This document shows, one piece after another, positions 22,948 to 32,161 of a stretch of DNA of 64,000 nt. A program made the translations under genes and the position numbers. Every line of letters starts with the position of its first letter. Position 1 is the stretch's first letter. Location of the stretch: contig NZ_NIDE01000019.1 of the NCBI RefSeq assembly GCF_002197845.1, forward strand, positions 186,001-250,000, read 5' to 3'. A model generated the notes under the pieces. The model ran no database searches and was not told where the DNA came from. It saw nothing but the letters and a program-made list of their open reading frames with translations. The stretch is from Fimbriiglobus ruber. Its GTDB lineage: Bacteria; Planctomycetota; Planctomycetia; Gemmatales; Gemmataceae.

Positions 22948-24294
22948 ATGCCGCGTGTGACCCGACGGGATTTTACCAAGACCGCGACCGCCGTCGGCGT
23001 CACCGCCGCGCTGTCAGCCGGTCGCGTTCTCGGGGCGAACGACCGGATCCGAATCGGGTTCATCGGCGTCGGTAACCGCGGCGACCAGGTACTCGACGCC
23101 TTCCTCGAACACAAGGATGCCGAGGTCGTGGCGTTTAGCGATCTGAACCAGTCCTACCTCGAATTCGCGGCCAAGAAAGCGGGCGGAACGCCCGAATTCT
23201 TCCACGATTACCGAAAACTGCTCGACCGCAAGGATCTCGACGCCGTGGTGATTGCCACCCCGGACCACTGGCACGCGCTACAAATGATCAGCGCCTGCCG
23301 GGCGGGGAAAGACGTGTACTGCGAGAAGCCGTTGTCGCTATGCGTGGCCGAGGGCCGGGCGATGGTGACGGCCGCCCGCGAGACTAAGCGAGTCGTCCAG
23401 GTGGGCATCCAGAGGATGTCGAGTGACTACTGCCGGGAGGCGGCCGACATCATCAAGAGCGGCGGCATCGGCAAGGTGACGGCCGTCCGGGCCTTCCACG
23501 TCCAGAACGAATGGCCGGCCGGCATCGGTAACCCGCCCGACGAGGAACCGCCCGCCGGCTTCGACTGGGACGCCTGGCAGGGACCGGCCCCCAAGCGGCC
23601 GTACAACAAGAACCGGACCTTCTACCGCTTCCGCTGGTTCTACGACTACTCCGGTGGTCAGGTGACGAACTTCGGCGTCCACTACCTCGCACAAATCCAC
23701 CGGTCGCTCGGCGTCGACGCCCCGCTGACCGTGGCCGCCATCGGCGGGAAGTTCGCCAACTACGACAACCGCGAAGTCCCCGACACGCTCGAAGTGGTCT
23801 GGCACTACCCCGGCGACACGCTGGTGACGCTCTCTCAGTTCAACGCGACTGGTTCCCCCGGCGCGGCTCGGCCGTGCGAGGTCGAGTTCCGCGGCACTCT
23901 GGGCACACTTTACTTCCGGGCGAACGGGTACGAAGTCGTGCCGGACATCATTACGCCGAACGAGTTCGTGGCGCGGACGCCCGTCGACCGGGCGAAGGAA
24001 CGCGGCTACCGCACGGGAGCCAAAACTCGAATCGTTGGCAAGTCGGTCGAGGGGAAGATCCGTGACGCGGACCACGCCCGCAACTTCCTCGATTGCGTGA
24101 AGAGCCGCAAGACGCCGTCGTGTGATGTCGAGTACGGCCACCACTGCACCACGGCGGCTCTCGTCGCCAACATCGCGCTGAAGACCAAGGCTGTTTTGGA
24201 GTGGGACGCGAAAGCCGAACGGTTCACGAACAACAACGCCGCCAACAAACTACTCAGCTACGAATACCGGGCACCGTACCGCCTGCCGGTGTGA
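22948..24294 (+). CDS. Tat-exported Gfo/Idh/MocA family oxidoreductase
   Basis: 448 residues from ATG 22948, chosen because it places a twin-arginine signal ([20 protein letters not shown]) at the N-terminus; the frame is open further upstream. The Rossmann motif GFIGVGNRG follows, then [10 protein letters not shown] and the catalytic CEKP motif with K127. The C-terminal part has the usual planctomycete pattern ([32 protein letters not shown]). The substrate is probably a sugar or inositol derivative, acting outside the cytoplasm with a pre-bound cofactor (family knowledge). It may work with the SGNH hydrolase upstream. Confidence 0.93.
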   Translation: MPRVTRRDFTKTATAVGVTAALSAGRVLGANDRIRIGFIGVGNRGDQVLDAFLEHKDAEVVAFSDLNQSYLEFAAKKAGGTPEFFHDYRKLLDRKDLDAVVIATPDHWHALQMISACRAGKDVYCEKPLSLCVAEGRAMVTAARETKRVVQVGIQRMSSDYCREAADIIKSGGIGKVTAVRAFHVQNEWPAGIGNPPDEEPPAGFDWDAWQGPAPKRPYNKNRTFYRFRWFYDYSGGQVTNFGVHYLAQIHRSLGVDAPLTVAAIGGKFANYDNREVPDTLEVVWHYPGDTLVTLSQFNATGSPGAARPCEVEFRGTLGTLYFRANGYEVVPDIITPNEFVARTPVDRAKERGYRTGAKTRIVGKSVEGKIRDADHARNFLDCVKSRKTPSCDVEYGHHCTTAALVANIALKTKAVLEWDAKAERFTNNNAANKLLSYEYRAPYRLPV

Positions 24295-24317
24295 TTCGTT
24301 CCGCGGCGAAGAGGATC

Positions 24318-24336
24318 GCCACGAAAAGGCACAAAA
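24318..24336. repeat. Dispersed 19-bp repeat, copy 1
   Basis: GCCACGAAAAGGCACAAAA occurs here and, inverted, at 35882-35900. Both copies are in AT-richer intergenic DNA just after a gene end. The flanks (a second CGCCACAAAAAA here) suggest an internally repetitive family. Confidence 0.6.
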
Positions 24337-24449
24337 CGCCACAAAAAATAAGAATAACAGATAGGATGTGGCACTGTTTCACCACATCGTAGTCAGTCAA
24401 TCTTCGGCAGGTGGGACCGCCGTCCCGACGGTCTCTCGGATCTCGTTCC

Positions 24450-25268
24450 TCAGCCCTGGGCACCGTGGCAGCGCTTGAATTTCTTTCCACTTCCGCAAGG
24501 GCACGGGTCGTTGCGCCCGGCGTCTGAGCCCGGTAGGAGTGCCGCCGGCGCGCGGCCTGCGAGAGGTTCGCCATACCCGCGGCCCCTGGGCAGTCCGTGT
24601 CCCGGTTCGACGTAAGCCACTCGTTCTGCCGCGCCGTTCCGCAGGCATTCGCGGATGATGCTGGTGCTTAACCTGCTCATCTTGTCCGGAGATAGCTGAT
24701 CGAAGGCGGTGTTCCCGGCGAAGGCTTTGGCGCCGTTCAAGAGTTTGACACAGGCGGGCGAGGACAGGACTCCCACCGGCAGGCTCGCCCCGGTCGTTAT
24801 CGCGATGACCTCCGGGGCGATGATCCGGGTGGCCATAACAAAGCCGGTAATCGCGGTGCTGCTCAACCCGATGTCCACAACGAACAACAAGTCGCCGCGC
24901 AGCAGATCCCGGGCGTGGACCCCGACGCCGCGTTCGATCGCTTCAATGGCGAAGAGCGAATACCGGGCGTGCCGGAGCGATTCGGCGATGATCGACTCGT
25001 CGGAGCCCGGGACGGGTGGAGACGCTTCCAGATACCGCGCGATCGTGTTGACCCCGTTGTGTCGAACATCGAAAAGGCAATAGTCCATGAGAACCGAAGA
25101 CTCGTCCTCGGTGTCCAGAACGAGAACTTTCTTTTTGAGGAGCCCCAGCGCCCGACCGCCTTCGTCGAAGACGTTTGGGGGCAGATTTTCCACCAACTTG
25201 TTGTTCAGCGCCATCCCCGCGCGACGCAGAACCTTGTAACGGGTCACCAACTCGCCATGTTGTGTCAT
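24450..25268 (-). CDS. SEC-C motif protein
   Basis: 272 residues from ATG 25268 (MTQHGELVTRYKVL). The frame is open further upstream but without support. The C-terminus ends in the SEC-C zinc-binding motif GRNDPCPCGSGKKFKRCHG, also found at the end of SecA. The N-terminal ~250 residues are mixed alpha/beta with no family I recognise; stretches include VLVLDTEDESSVLMDYCLFD. SEC-C domains bind zinc and often contact ribosomes or other partners. It is divergent from the upstream oxidoreductase's direction and separated from the carboxylase gene by an AT-rich 181-bp gap. Confidence 0.8.
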   Translation of the reverse strand: MTQHGELVTRYKVLRRAGMALNNKLVENLPPNVFDEGGRALGLLKKKVLVLDTEDESSVLMDYCLFDVRHNGVNTIARYLEASPPVPGSDESIIAESLRHARYSLFAIEAIERGVGVHARDLLRGDLLFVVDIGLSSTAITGFVMATRIIAPEVIAITTGASLPVGVLSSPACVKLLNGAKAFAGNTAFDQLSPDKMSRLSTSIIRECLRNGAAERVAYVEPGHGLPRGRGYGEPLAGRAPAALLPGSDAGRNDPCPCGSGKKFKRCHGAQG

Positions 25269-25449
25269 TTTTCGAACCTGAATCGTTCGTTTCTCGCCGT
25301 CCCGGCGAAGTTGCGGACTCGTCGTGTATTCATCGACTGCGACGCCCAATCTCTGATGGGATGTCTCGTCGCTCGGATGAAAACGTTGATTTCCGCCGGG
25401 CCGTCAGTCTGGACCACTTCGTGCTTTTTATATAGTTTTTTACTTAAAT

Positions 25450-27024
25450 TTAGACTTGAAATACGCCTGTTTTGAACGCCCGGCCGTCGTCGTATCGCGT
25501 TACGACGGCTAGTGCCGCGAGTAGCGTTACGCGCGTCTCTTCGGGGCGGATGATCGCGTCCACCCAGAGCCGGGCGGCGGCGTAGCGGACGTCGGTTTGT
25601 TCCTCGTAGGACGCCTTCACCTTGTCCCGCAGGGCAGCAAGGTCGGCAGCGTCGGGCTTGCGGCCGGCGCGTTCGAGGGACTGCACCTGGATGTCGAGCA
25701 GTGTTTCCGCGGCCTGGGAGCCGCCCATTACGGCGTACCTGGCCGTCGGCCACGCGAAGATGAATCGCGGGTCGAACGCCTTCCCGCAAAGTGCGTAATT
25801 CCCCGCGCCGAACGACCCGCCGGTGATGACCGTGATTTTAGGCACCACGCTGTTCGAGATCGCGTTGACGAGTTTCGCACCGGCTTTGATGATCCCCGCT
25901 TGCTCCGAATCTCGACCCACCATGAACCCGTTCACGTTCTGAAAGAACAGGATCGGGACGCGGCTCTGGTTGCAGTCCATTATGAATCGCGCGGCCTTCT
26001 CGGCCGAGTCGACGTAAATCACGCCGCCGAACTGGAGTGGCCCGTCGGCCGCTTTGACCCGCTTTTTCTGACTCGCTACGACGCCGACAGGGACGCCACC
26101 GACGCGACCGTACCCACAGACCAACGTCTGCCCGTATTCGGCCTTGTATTCGTCGAACGATCCCGCGTCGAGTACGAGGGCGAGCAGGTCGCGGGCGTCG
26201 TATTCACTTGAACCGATGAACGGATCGAATGCCGAGGGCGAAGGCAGGGCAGGGGAGTCGGTCGCGACTCTGACGGGGTCGGACGGGAGGACTTCGATCA
26301 GCCGCCGGAGCCGCGCGAGACACGCTTCGTCATTCGGTTCGCGGAAGTCGATCGTGCCGCTGACGGCGGCGTGCATGTGAGCGCCGCCCAGGCTCTCGTG
26401 ATCGACCGTTTGCCCGATGGCTGCCTTCACGAGTGCCGGCCCGGCGAGGTAGAGCCCGCTCCCTTCGGTCATGAGCAACTTGTCGCAGAGAACCGGCAGA
26501 TACCCGCCGCCGGCCACGCAGTTACCCATGATCGCGGCGAACTGGGGCAGCCCCGCGGCCGAGATGACAGCGTTGTTGCGGAAGATGCGGCCGAAATCGT
26601 CCTCGTCCGGAAAGACTTCGTCCTGGAGTGGCAGGAACACACCCGCGGAATCGACGAGGTAGACGAGCGGGAGGCGGTTTTCGAGGGCAATTCGCTGGGC
26701 GCGAAGAACCTTCTTGCACGTCATCGGGAAGAACGCGCCCGCCTTCACCGTGGCGTCGTTGGCGACCACCATCACCCGTCGCCCGGCGACGGACCCGACG
26801 CCCGTCACCACCCCCGCGCTCGGCACCGTGCCCCATTCCGAGTACATGCCCCACGCGGCCCACAGGCAGAGTTCCAGGAAGTGGCCGTCGGGATCGAGTA
26901 GTTTGGCGACCCGCTCGCGCGCGGTCCACCGCCCTTTCTCGTGCTGGCGCGTGACCGCCTTCGTACCACCGCCGAGGCGGATGACGGCTTCTTGCTGAAT
27001 CAGTTCGTCGGGAGAGGGAGCCAT
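25450..27024 (-). CDS. Acyl-CoA carboxylase, carboxyltransferase (beta) subunit
   Basis: 524 residues from ATG 27024. It resembles methylcrotonyl-/propionyl-CoA carboxylase beta chains: ARERVAKLLDPD near the start, then VVANDATVKAGAFFPMTCKK, the first oxyanion region MGNCVAGGGYLPVLCD, and the second GGSFGAGNYALCGKAFDPRF. It transfers carboxyl from biotin to an acyl-CoA. MCC-type enzymes are favoured by FFPMTCKK and length, but substrate cannot be fixed from sequence. No biotin-carboxylase/BCCP gene is beside it, so its partner must be elsewhere. Confidence 0.92.
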   Translation of the reverse strand: MAPSPDELIQQEAVIRLGGGTKAVTRQHEKGRWTARERVAKLLDPDGHFLELCLWAAWGMYSEWGTVPSAGVVTGVGSVAGRRVMVVANDATVKAGAFFPMTCKKVLRAQRIALENRLPLVYLVDSAGVFLPLQDEVFPDEDDFGRIFRNNAVISAAGLPQFAAIMGNCVAGGGYLPVLCDKLLMTEGSGLYLAGPALVKAAIGQTVDHESLGGAHMHAAVSGTIDFREPNDEACLARLRRLIEVLPSDPVRVATDSPALPSPSAFDPFIGSSEYDARDLLALVLDAGSFDEYKAEYGQTLVCGYGRVGGVPVGVVASQKKRVKAADGPLQFGGVIYVDSAEKAARFIMDCNQSRVPILFFQNVNGFMVGRDSEQAGIIKAGAKLVNAISNSVVPKITVITGGSFGAGNYALCGKAFDPRFIFAWPTARYAVMGGSQAAETLLDIQVQSLERAGRKPDAADLAALRDKVKASYEEQTDVRYAAARLWVDAIIRPEETRVTLLAALAVVTRYDDGRAFKTGVFQV

Positions 27025-27043
27025 GAATGAGAAGTCAGAAGAA

Positions 27044-27150
27044 TTTGCCGCAGATGCACGCAGATAAACGCGGATCAGAAAGAGATCCAAGCAAGATCGA
27101 TTTTTCGATCTCTTTCTGATCCGCGTTTATCTGCGTGCATCTGCGGCAAA
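27044..27150. repeat. Perfect 44-bp inverted repeat between rpoN and the carboxylase gene
   Basis: Arms 27044-27087 and 27107-27150 are exact reverse complements over 44 bp, with a 19-bp loop. The core CGCAGATAAACGCGGATCAG resembles dispersed intergenic repeats seen in many bacteria (recalled, not checked). It starts 3 bp after the rpoN stop and ends 19 bp before the carboxylase start, so it could act as a transcription barrier, though no U tract follows. Confidence 0.85.
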
Positions 27151-27153
27151 AAA

Positions 27154-28662
27154 TCATGTTTGCAGGGTCCAGTCCTTACGTTGCCGGGACGACGGGATGT
27201 TCAGTGCCTCGCGGTACTTGGTCACGGTCCGCCGGGCGACGGTCAGGCCGGCGATCTTGAACTTGTCCATGATCTCTTCGTCGGAATACGGATGGGCCTT
27301 GTCTTCCTCGGCGATGATCTCAAGCAGCTTTTGCTTGATCGTCTCCCAGGCGACGTTTTCCCCGGTCTGCTGGTTTTTGGTCCCGCCGCCGAAGAACCGC
27401 TTGAGCGAGAACACGCCCCGCGGCGTCTCGACCCACTTGTCATCGACCGCCCGGCTCACCGTGGTGACGTGGACGCCGACCTGATCGGCGATCTGCTCCA
27501 TCTTCAAGGGCAGGATGAATTCCGGTCCCTTGTCCAGGAATGCCCGTTGGTGGGTGATAATCGCGCGGGTGACCTTGATCAGCGTGTTGCGGCGCTGCTC
27601 GATCGCGTCGATCAGCCAGTGGGCGGACCGGAATTTCTTTTGGAGTTCTTCCCGCGTTTTGGGGTCGTAAGACTTGTCCTTGAGCAGTTCCACGTACCGC
27701 TTGCTAACGCGGACCCGCGGCGTCCACTCGTCGGTCAACTTAATGACGAAGTCGTCGTCGTCGGTCCGGGTGACGATGATGTCCGGCACCACGTACTTGG
27801 CGGACTCGGCCGCGAACCGCGCCCCCGGCTTGGGGTCGAGGCACTTCAAGTGTTCGATGGCGTCCTTGATGGTCGCCAGGTCCGCGCCACACTTCTTCTG
27901 AATCACCGGCAGGCGGTTGTGGGCGACATCTTCCAAGTGGTGCAGGATCAACCCGCGGACGAGATCCGCGTGCGGCGTTTCGGGCGTCACCTGGAGGAGC
28001 AGGCATTCCTTGGTGTCACGAGCCCCGACGCCGGCCGGGTCGAGTTTCTGCACGAACGACAGGGCGTCTTCGACATCGGCGAGCGTGACGGGCTTGCCGA
28101 AATTCCGCGCGAGGTCTTCGAACGAAACCGGGACCGGCTTGCCCGAATCCGCATCGTGGCTGAGCAGATAGCCGTTGTCGTCCAGGTGGCTGATGACGAA
28201 CTCGGCAAGTTCGAACTGGTCGGGCGTCAGGTCCAGGAACGCCAGCTGGTTGGTCAAGTGGTCCTGGAGCGATTCGGGGGCGGACGCGATGTTCATCATC
28301 GCTTCCAGCTTTTTGTCCGACTGTTCTTCGAGGCTCGCCCGGCTCGGGCGGTGTTCTTCGTTGAAGTGGTCGCCCCAATCCTTATTGATCTCGTCCATGC
28401 GGGCGAATTCGAGGTCGCCGGTCTCGTCGTGTTTGAGCGGGGCGTCCGGGTTGAAGTCGGGCTCGGCGACCGTTTCGGGTTCGGTGGCGCGGCCTTCCTT
28501 CTCTTCCAGGAACGGGTTCTCCTGCAACTCCGTCTGGATCTTCTCTTGAAGTGCCATGACCGGCAGCTGGAGGATTTCCATCGACTGGATCATCCGAGGC
28601 GCGATGATCTGCGACAGCTTCATTTGCGGGCTGAGATCGAACCGCATGTGCATCCCGCTCAT
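27154..28662 (-). CDS. rpoN: RNA polymerase sigma-54 factor
   Basis: 502 residues. Region I is visible at the N-terminus (MRFDLSPQMKLSQIIAPRM, LQLPVMALQEKI, ELQENPFLE), with an acidic region II. The core-binding and DNA-binding region III contains the HTH and, at residues 476-487, the RpoN box ARRTVTKYREAL that reads the -24 element. It directs transcription that depends on ATP-driven enhancer-binding proteins. The start could be M1, M4 or M6 (MSGMHM). No activator gene is adjacent. A 244-bp AT-richer gap separates it from recR. Confidence 0.96.
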   Translation of the reverse strand: MSGMHMRFDLSPQMKLSQIIAPRMIQSMEILQLPVMALQEKIQTELQENPFLEEKEGRATEPETVAEPDFNPDAPLKHDETGDLEFARMDEINKDWGDHFNEEHRPSRASLEEQSDKKLEAMMNIASAPESLQDHLTNQLAFLDLTPDQFELAEFVISHLDDNGYLLSHDADSGKPVPVSFEDLARNFGKPVTLADVEDALSFVQKLDPAGVGARDTKECLLLQVTPETPHADLVRGLILHHLEDVAHNRLPVIQKKCGADLATIKDAIEHLKCLDPKPGARFAAESAKYVVPDIIVTRTDDDDFVIKLTDEWTPRVRVSKRYVELLKDKSYDPKTREELQKKFRSAHWLIDAIEQRRNTLIKVTRAIITHQRAFLDKGPEFILPLKMEQIADQVGVHVTTVSRAVDDKWVETPRGVFSLKRFFGGGTKNQQTGENVAWETIKQKLLEIIAEEDKAHPYSDEEIMDKFKIAGLTVARRTVTKYREALNIPSSRQRKDWTLQT

Positions 28663-28906
28663 CCGTCCCTCTCTATCGCCCTTCGGCGAACAGCGCCGGT
28701 CGGGCGCCGAATCCTGGTGTCAAAAGCCGTGCGAAGCTGTAGAACCGCGACCGAAACAGCCCGCAAAATCATAACTGTTTAAACCCAATCGCTCCAACCG
28801 TCTCGGGCATCGGGTGTATGCAGTCGCGGAACGCCCTACCGCCTTATAGCACCCGGCCTACACAAACCGTTCGCGATTCCATCACACGTCCCTGTTTTGG
28901 AAGAGA

Positions 28907-29506
28907 CTACAAGGTCCGCCGCCCGTCCATGGCGTCCACCAACATCTGCGGGTTTGCCAGCTCCAGTGACGACCCGGACGGCAGTCCGCGGGCGAGTTTC
29001 GTGATCGTGACCCCGGTCCCGTCCAGAAGATTACTCGCGTACAAGGCCGTCCCGTCGCCTTCCAGGGTGGGGCTGGTCGCGAGAATCACCTCGCGAACAC
29101 CACCCCGCCGCACGCGCTGGGCGAGGGCGGCAAGGGTCAACTGATCCGGGCCGACGCCGTCGAGCGGGGCGAGTCGGCCGCCGAGTACGTGGTAGAGTCC
29201 CCGGAACGACCCGGCTCGCTCGAACAGCGCGATGTCGCGGGGCGTTTCCACCACACAGATCGAGCCCGCGTCCCGCCGTGAGTCGCTGCAAATCGGGCAC
29301 AGCTCGCCCTCGGTCAGGTTGAAACACTCGCGGCACGGACGAACCCGAGCGACCACGTCGCGGAGAGCGTCTGCGAGGGCGACGGCCGTCTTTCGGTCGC
29401 CGGAGAGCAAGAAGTGCGCGATTCGTTCCGCGCTCTTCGGGCCGACTCCCGGGAGTCGCGTCAGTTCCTGCTGCAACCGCGCTACAGCGCCGACCGGATC
29501 GGGCAC
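28907..29506 (-). CDS. recR: Recombination protein RecR
   Basis: Recombinational repair mediator that acts with RecF/RecO to load RecA. The GTG at 29506 is chosen: it has a GGGAG ribosome site 8 bases upstream and gives 199 residues, the normal RecR length, starting MPDPVGAVARLQQELTRLPG. The longer frame back to 29635 would overlap ybaB. The HhH motif LPGVGPKSAERIAHFLL is present, as is the zinc finger C58, C61, C70 and C73. The Toprim domain follows with ICVVETPRDIALFE and ATSPTLEGDGTALY. Last gene of the dnaX-ybaB-recR set. Confidence 0.95.
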   Translation of the reverse strand: MPDPVGAVARLQQELTRLPGVGPKSAERIAHFLLSGDRKTAVALADALRDVVARVRPCRECFNLTEGELCPICSDSRRDAGSICVVETPRDIALFERAGSFRGLYHVLGGRLAPLDGVGPDQLTLAALAQRVRRGGVREVILATSPTLEGDGTALYASNLLDGTGVTITKLARGLPSGSSLELANPQMLVDAMDGRRTL

Positions 29507-29597
29507 AACATCGTCTCCCGCTGTGAGTCGAGGTCCAACCCCGTCTCCTCGCACGCTCGGTCTTCTCGACGGAACACATCGACATCCGTTCTCGGCG

Positions 29598-29965
29598 TTA
29601 GCCGAGCCCGGGGAACAATCCCCCTCCGAGCCCACTGAGCATGTCCGGCGGGAGCCCGAAGTTCGCGGCGATTTTGGCCGTTTCCGCGGCCAATTGTTCG
29701 CGCACCTTGGTCAGCGCCTGATTCGTCGCGGCGGTGATAAGGTCTTCGAGCATTTCGCGGTCTGCCAGCTTGGCCGCGTCGTCGCTCAGCCGGCAGGAGA
29801 TGATTTCCATCCGCCCGCTCGCCTTGACCGTTACCATCCCCCGCCCGCCACACCTTCGGCAGAGATCTGCGCGACGGTCTGCTGGAACTTGGCCATTTCC
29901 TCCTGGAGCTTGGCCTTGTTCCCGAGCAAACCCATCAACGCGCCGAAACCTTTGAGCATGTTCAT
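29598..29965 (-). pseudogene. ybaB: YbaB/EbfC nucleoid-associated protein, frameshifted
   Basis: Starts at ATG 29965, overlapping the dnaX-extension stop by 4 bp (ATGA). The first part reads MNMLKGFGALMGLLGNKAKL and EEMAKFQQTVAQISAEG, then reaches a stop (TGG TAA) after the G5 run at 29838-29842. One added G gives GGGMVTVKASGRMEIISCRL and continues to 29598 with the full family C-terminus. YbaB is a small DNA-binding dimer encoded beside recR. Because the downstream frame has an ATG (29837), a truncated protein could still be made. A sequencing deletion is a simple alternative. Confidence 0.85.
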
Positions 29966-30525
29966 ACCTCGTCGGTGTCGATTGCGTCAGACGCTAGCTG
30001 TTCGAGGTCCGCCTTGGGGGCGGTCGTGATCGCCGCCGGGGCGGTCGGGTTGAACCCGTCGTCGACCCGCATCAACTGGGCTCCGAGTACGTCGCTCGCA
30101 CGTCGGAACAACGGCAGTTGCAGCAGATCCTTTTTCCGTTCCTGTCGTGCCGGCGGAACCGGCCCGTCGTTGGTGGTCGGTATCGCAGGCGCGGCAGTTT
30201 GTTCGACACGAATCGACCAGTCCGCTTCGGTGACGCGGCGGAGGGCGAGGCGGATGATCTCCTGACTTTGCTCCGCCGCACACGCCTCATATGCCGCACT
30301 ATACCCGACCGGAAAGCGTATAGCTAGAGTGTTCGGCCCAATAATTGCAGGTAATCCGGTAAGACGAAGTTGCTGGCTCCGCATTGGCCCTACGGCAAGC
30401 AAGACTTGTTCCCAAATCCGTGGAAAATTTAGTGCCGATTCTTTTTCGGGACTAACATTTAATCGCTGTACCCCTTCCTGAGAACGTTCACCACTAAGAG
30501 TTTGGGTCGGGGGAGCTAGGATATT
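29962..30525 (-). CDS. dnaX: DnaX C-terminal extension (tau-like), reached by -1 shift
   Basis: This frame is open from the A8 run to 29962. It reads KNILAPPTQTLSGERSQEG..., then VLLAVGPMRSQQLRLTGL and ends in DTDEV. It continues the DnaX frame if one -1 shift occurs at the A8 run. Joined, the protein has about 634 residues, compared with 449 for the form that stops at 30516. In E. coli the corresponding part of tau binds the polymerase alpha subunit and DnaB helicase. No good independent start lies near its beginning. Its stop overlaps the ybaB start (ATGA). Confidence 0.75.
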   Translation of the reverse strand, partial: NILAPPTQTLSGERSQEGVQRLNVSPEKESALNFPRIWEQVLLAVGPMRSQQLRLTGLPAIIGPNTLAIRFPVGYSAAYEACAAEQSQEIIRLALRRVTEADWSIRVEQTAAPAIPTTNDGPVPPARQERKKDLLQLPLFRRASDVLGAQLMRVDDGFNPTAPAAITTAPKADLEQLASDAIDTDEV

Positions 30526-31865
30526 TTTTTTGACGGACTCACTGCTCCGTTTGGGCCTGAGCTTGATAATGAGGTCGAGCTGAGTCCTGGTGTAGCGATC
30601 CCGGACCCGTTCGTAAGATTGGCGGGCCGAGAATTTGAAGCGGGAGCTGATTGCAATTGCCCGCCGCTCAAAACTTGCTGGGTGAGTTGTGCAATCGAAA
30701 GCATTTCTTCCAAACGGCTCAGACGAATTACAGCCACTTCGAGTAACACCTGGATGTGCGATCCGCTGCGCAATTTTGTTTTGGTAGCAGTTAGAATGTC
30801 CAGACCGCTGAGGACCGTGTCCAGGCTGATGGAGGAGGTGTGTCGGCGGATGCGTTCGTGTGAGGACGGCGTACCAGGGAGGTCTCGGGCGTCGGGGCCG
30901 GCGACGTGAACTAACATGAGACCCCGCCAGTAGTCCACCAGCTGATCGAGAAGTTCACCCAGTTGCGCCCCTGCGTCGGCGACCTCGGCGACGTATTCGA
31001 TCGCCCGCTTGGCATCTTTCGTAATGATCGCGTCGGCCAGGTCGGCGACCCGGTCTTCGCCTGCTGTCCCGAGCAGCGAGTGGACCTTCTCGGTGGTCAG
31101 GACGCCGTCGCAGAAGCCGAGGAGTTGGTCGAGCAAGGTCTGTGCGTCCCGCATCGAGCCGGCGGCCCGCCGGGCGATCACGTGCAGGGCGTCGTCGTCG
31201 GCCCGTAGCCCTTCTTTGCCGACGATGTGCTTGAGCGTCTGGAATACCCTTGTCGGGTTGATGGCCGCGAAATCGAACCGCTGACAACGAGACAGGATTG
31301 TGACCGGGATCTTCTGAACTTCGGTCGTGGCGAAGATGAATTTGACGTGAGCGGGGGGCTCCTCCAGCGTTTTGAGGAGCGCGTTGAAGGCCGAGTTCGA
31401 CAGCATGTGGACTTCGTCGATGATGTAGATCTTGTAGCGGGCTCGCTGAGGGCGGAAGCCGACGTTGCTCCGCAGGTCTCGGATCTCATCGACCTTGTTG
31501 TTGCTCGCCCCGTCGATCTCGATGACGTCCGTGTCGTCCCCGCCGGCGATCGATTTGCAGATCTCACACACGTCACACGGCGTCGCGGTCGGACCGTTGA
31601 CGCAGTTCAGGGCTTTCGCCAGGATGCGCGCGGTGGACGTTTTCCCGACCCCGCGAGCCCCAGTGAAGAGGTATGCGTGGGCGACCCGGCCCGATGTCAG
31701 TGCGTTGGTCAGCGCCTTGGCGACGTGCTCCTGCCCGACCAGGTCCGAGAATTGCTGGGGGCGGTAGCGCCGGGCGACGACCGTGTACTCGGCCGACTCC
31801 GCTTGAGGGGCGTCCTTGGCGGGTGGCGCGGGGGAGTTCGGCGGCAGGCTTTTCGATTTGGCCAT
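30516..31865 (-). CDS. dnaX: DNA polymerase III subunit gamma/tau, zero-frame product
   Basis: Clamp-loader ATPase. The start ATG at 31865 (MAKSKSLPPN) is chosen because the upstream in-frame stretch has no similarity. Visible features are VVARRYRPQQFSDLVGQEHV, Walker A GARGVGKT (residues 69-76) and the zinc-module cysteines 88, 97, 100 and 103. Walker B follows as IYIIDEVHML, then the SRC motif (ILSRCQRFDF). Domain III precedes a Ser/Asn-rich linker, and the zero frame stops at 30516 two codons after the A8 run. The 449-residue product is the size of an E. coli-like gamma subunit. First gene of dnaX-ybaB-recR. Confidence 0.95.
   Translation of the reverse strand: MAKSKSLPPNSPAPPAKDAPQAESAEYTVVARRYRPQQFSDLVGQEHVAKALTNALTSGRVAHAYLFTGARGVGKTSTARILAKALNCVNGPTATPCDVCEICKSIAGGDDTDVIEIDGASNNKVDEIRDLRSNVGFRPQRARYKIYIIDEVHMLSNSAFNALLKTLEEPPAHVKFIFATTEVQKIPVTILSRCQRFDFAAINPTRVFQTLKHIVGKEGLRADDDALHVIARRAAGSMRDAQTLLDQLLGFCDGVLTTEKVHSLLGTAGEDRVADLADAIITKDAKRAIEYVAEVADAGAQLGELLDQLVDYWRGLMLVHVAGPDARDLPGTPSSHERIRRHTSSISLDTVLSGLDILTATKTKLRSGSHIQVLLEVAVIRLSRLEEMLSIAQLTQQVLSGGQLQSAPASNSRPANLTNGSGIATPGLSSTSLSSSGPNGAVSPSKKIS
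30524..30531 (-). other. Candidate programmed -1 frameshift (slippery A8) site in dnaX
   Basis: Read on the minus strand, the run gives codons TCA AAA AAA ATA TCC TAG. This contains the canonical heptamer A-AAA-AAA in the zero frame, with a stop two codons later. GGAG lies 13 bases upstream, the position of the stimulatory Shine-Dalgarno-like element in E. coli dnaX. A -1 slip continues into the long extension. Transcriptional slippage as in Thermus dnaX, or a sequencing deletion, are alternatives. Confidence 0.6.
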
Positions 31866-32161
31866 CGGTCCATCACCCCGGAGTCGGCGGTCCTGTGGTC
31901 GTGATGGTAACTCACGGAGGGCCAAGTCGACAACCGCGGAAGGCGAGAAGCGGGCCGCCATCGGGATAACGTGACTGGTCTTCCTCAACACCGACGGCAA
32001 GTGCGGTACAATTTTTGTAAGCCTTGAGGCGCGCGGCCGGGGCTACACATTTCTTCGCCCATGTGTCATGCGTCAACGCTAAGTTCTTTACGAGTCTGTT
32101 TCGGTTCCTGGCGGCCTGTGACACGGTTTGTGTCAACACTTCACAGCACAAGGAGACGGTC

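Noticed and set aside
27160-28782. 540-codon plus-strand frame opposite rpoN
   Set aside because: rpoN has all region I and RpoN-box motifs. The opposite frame is a shadow.
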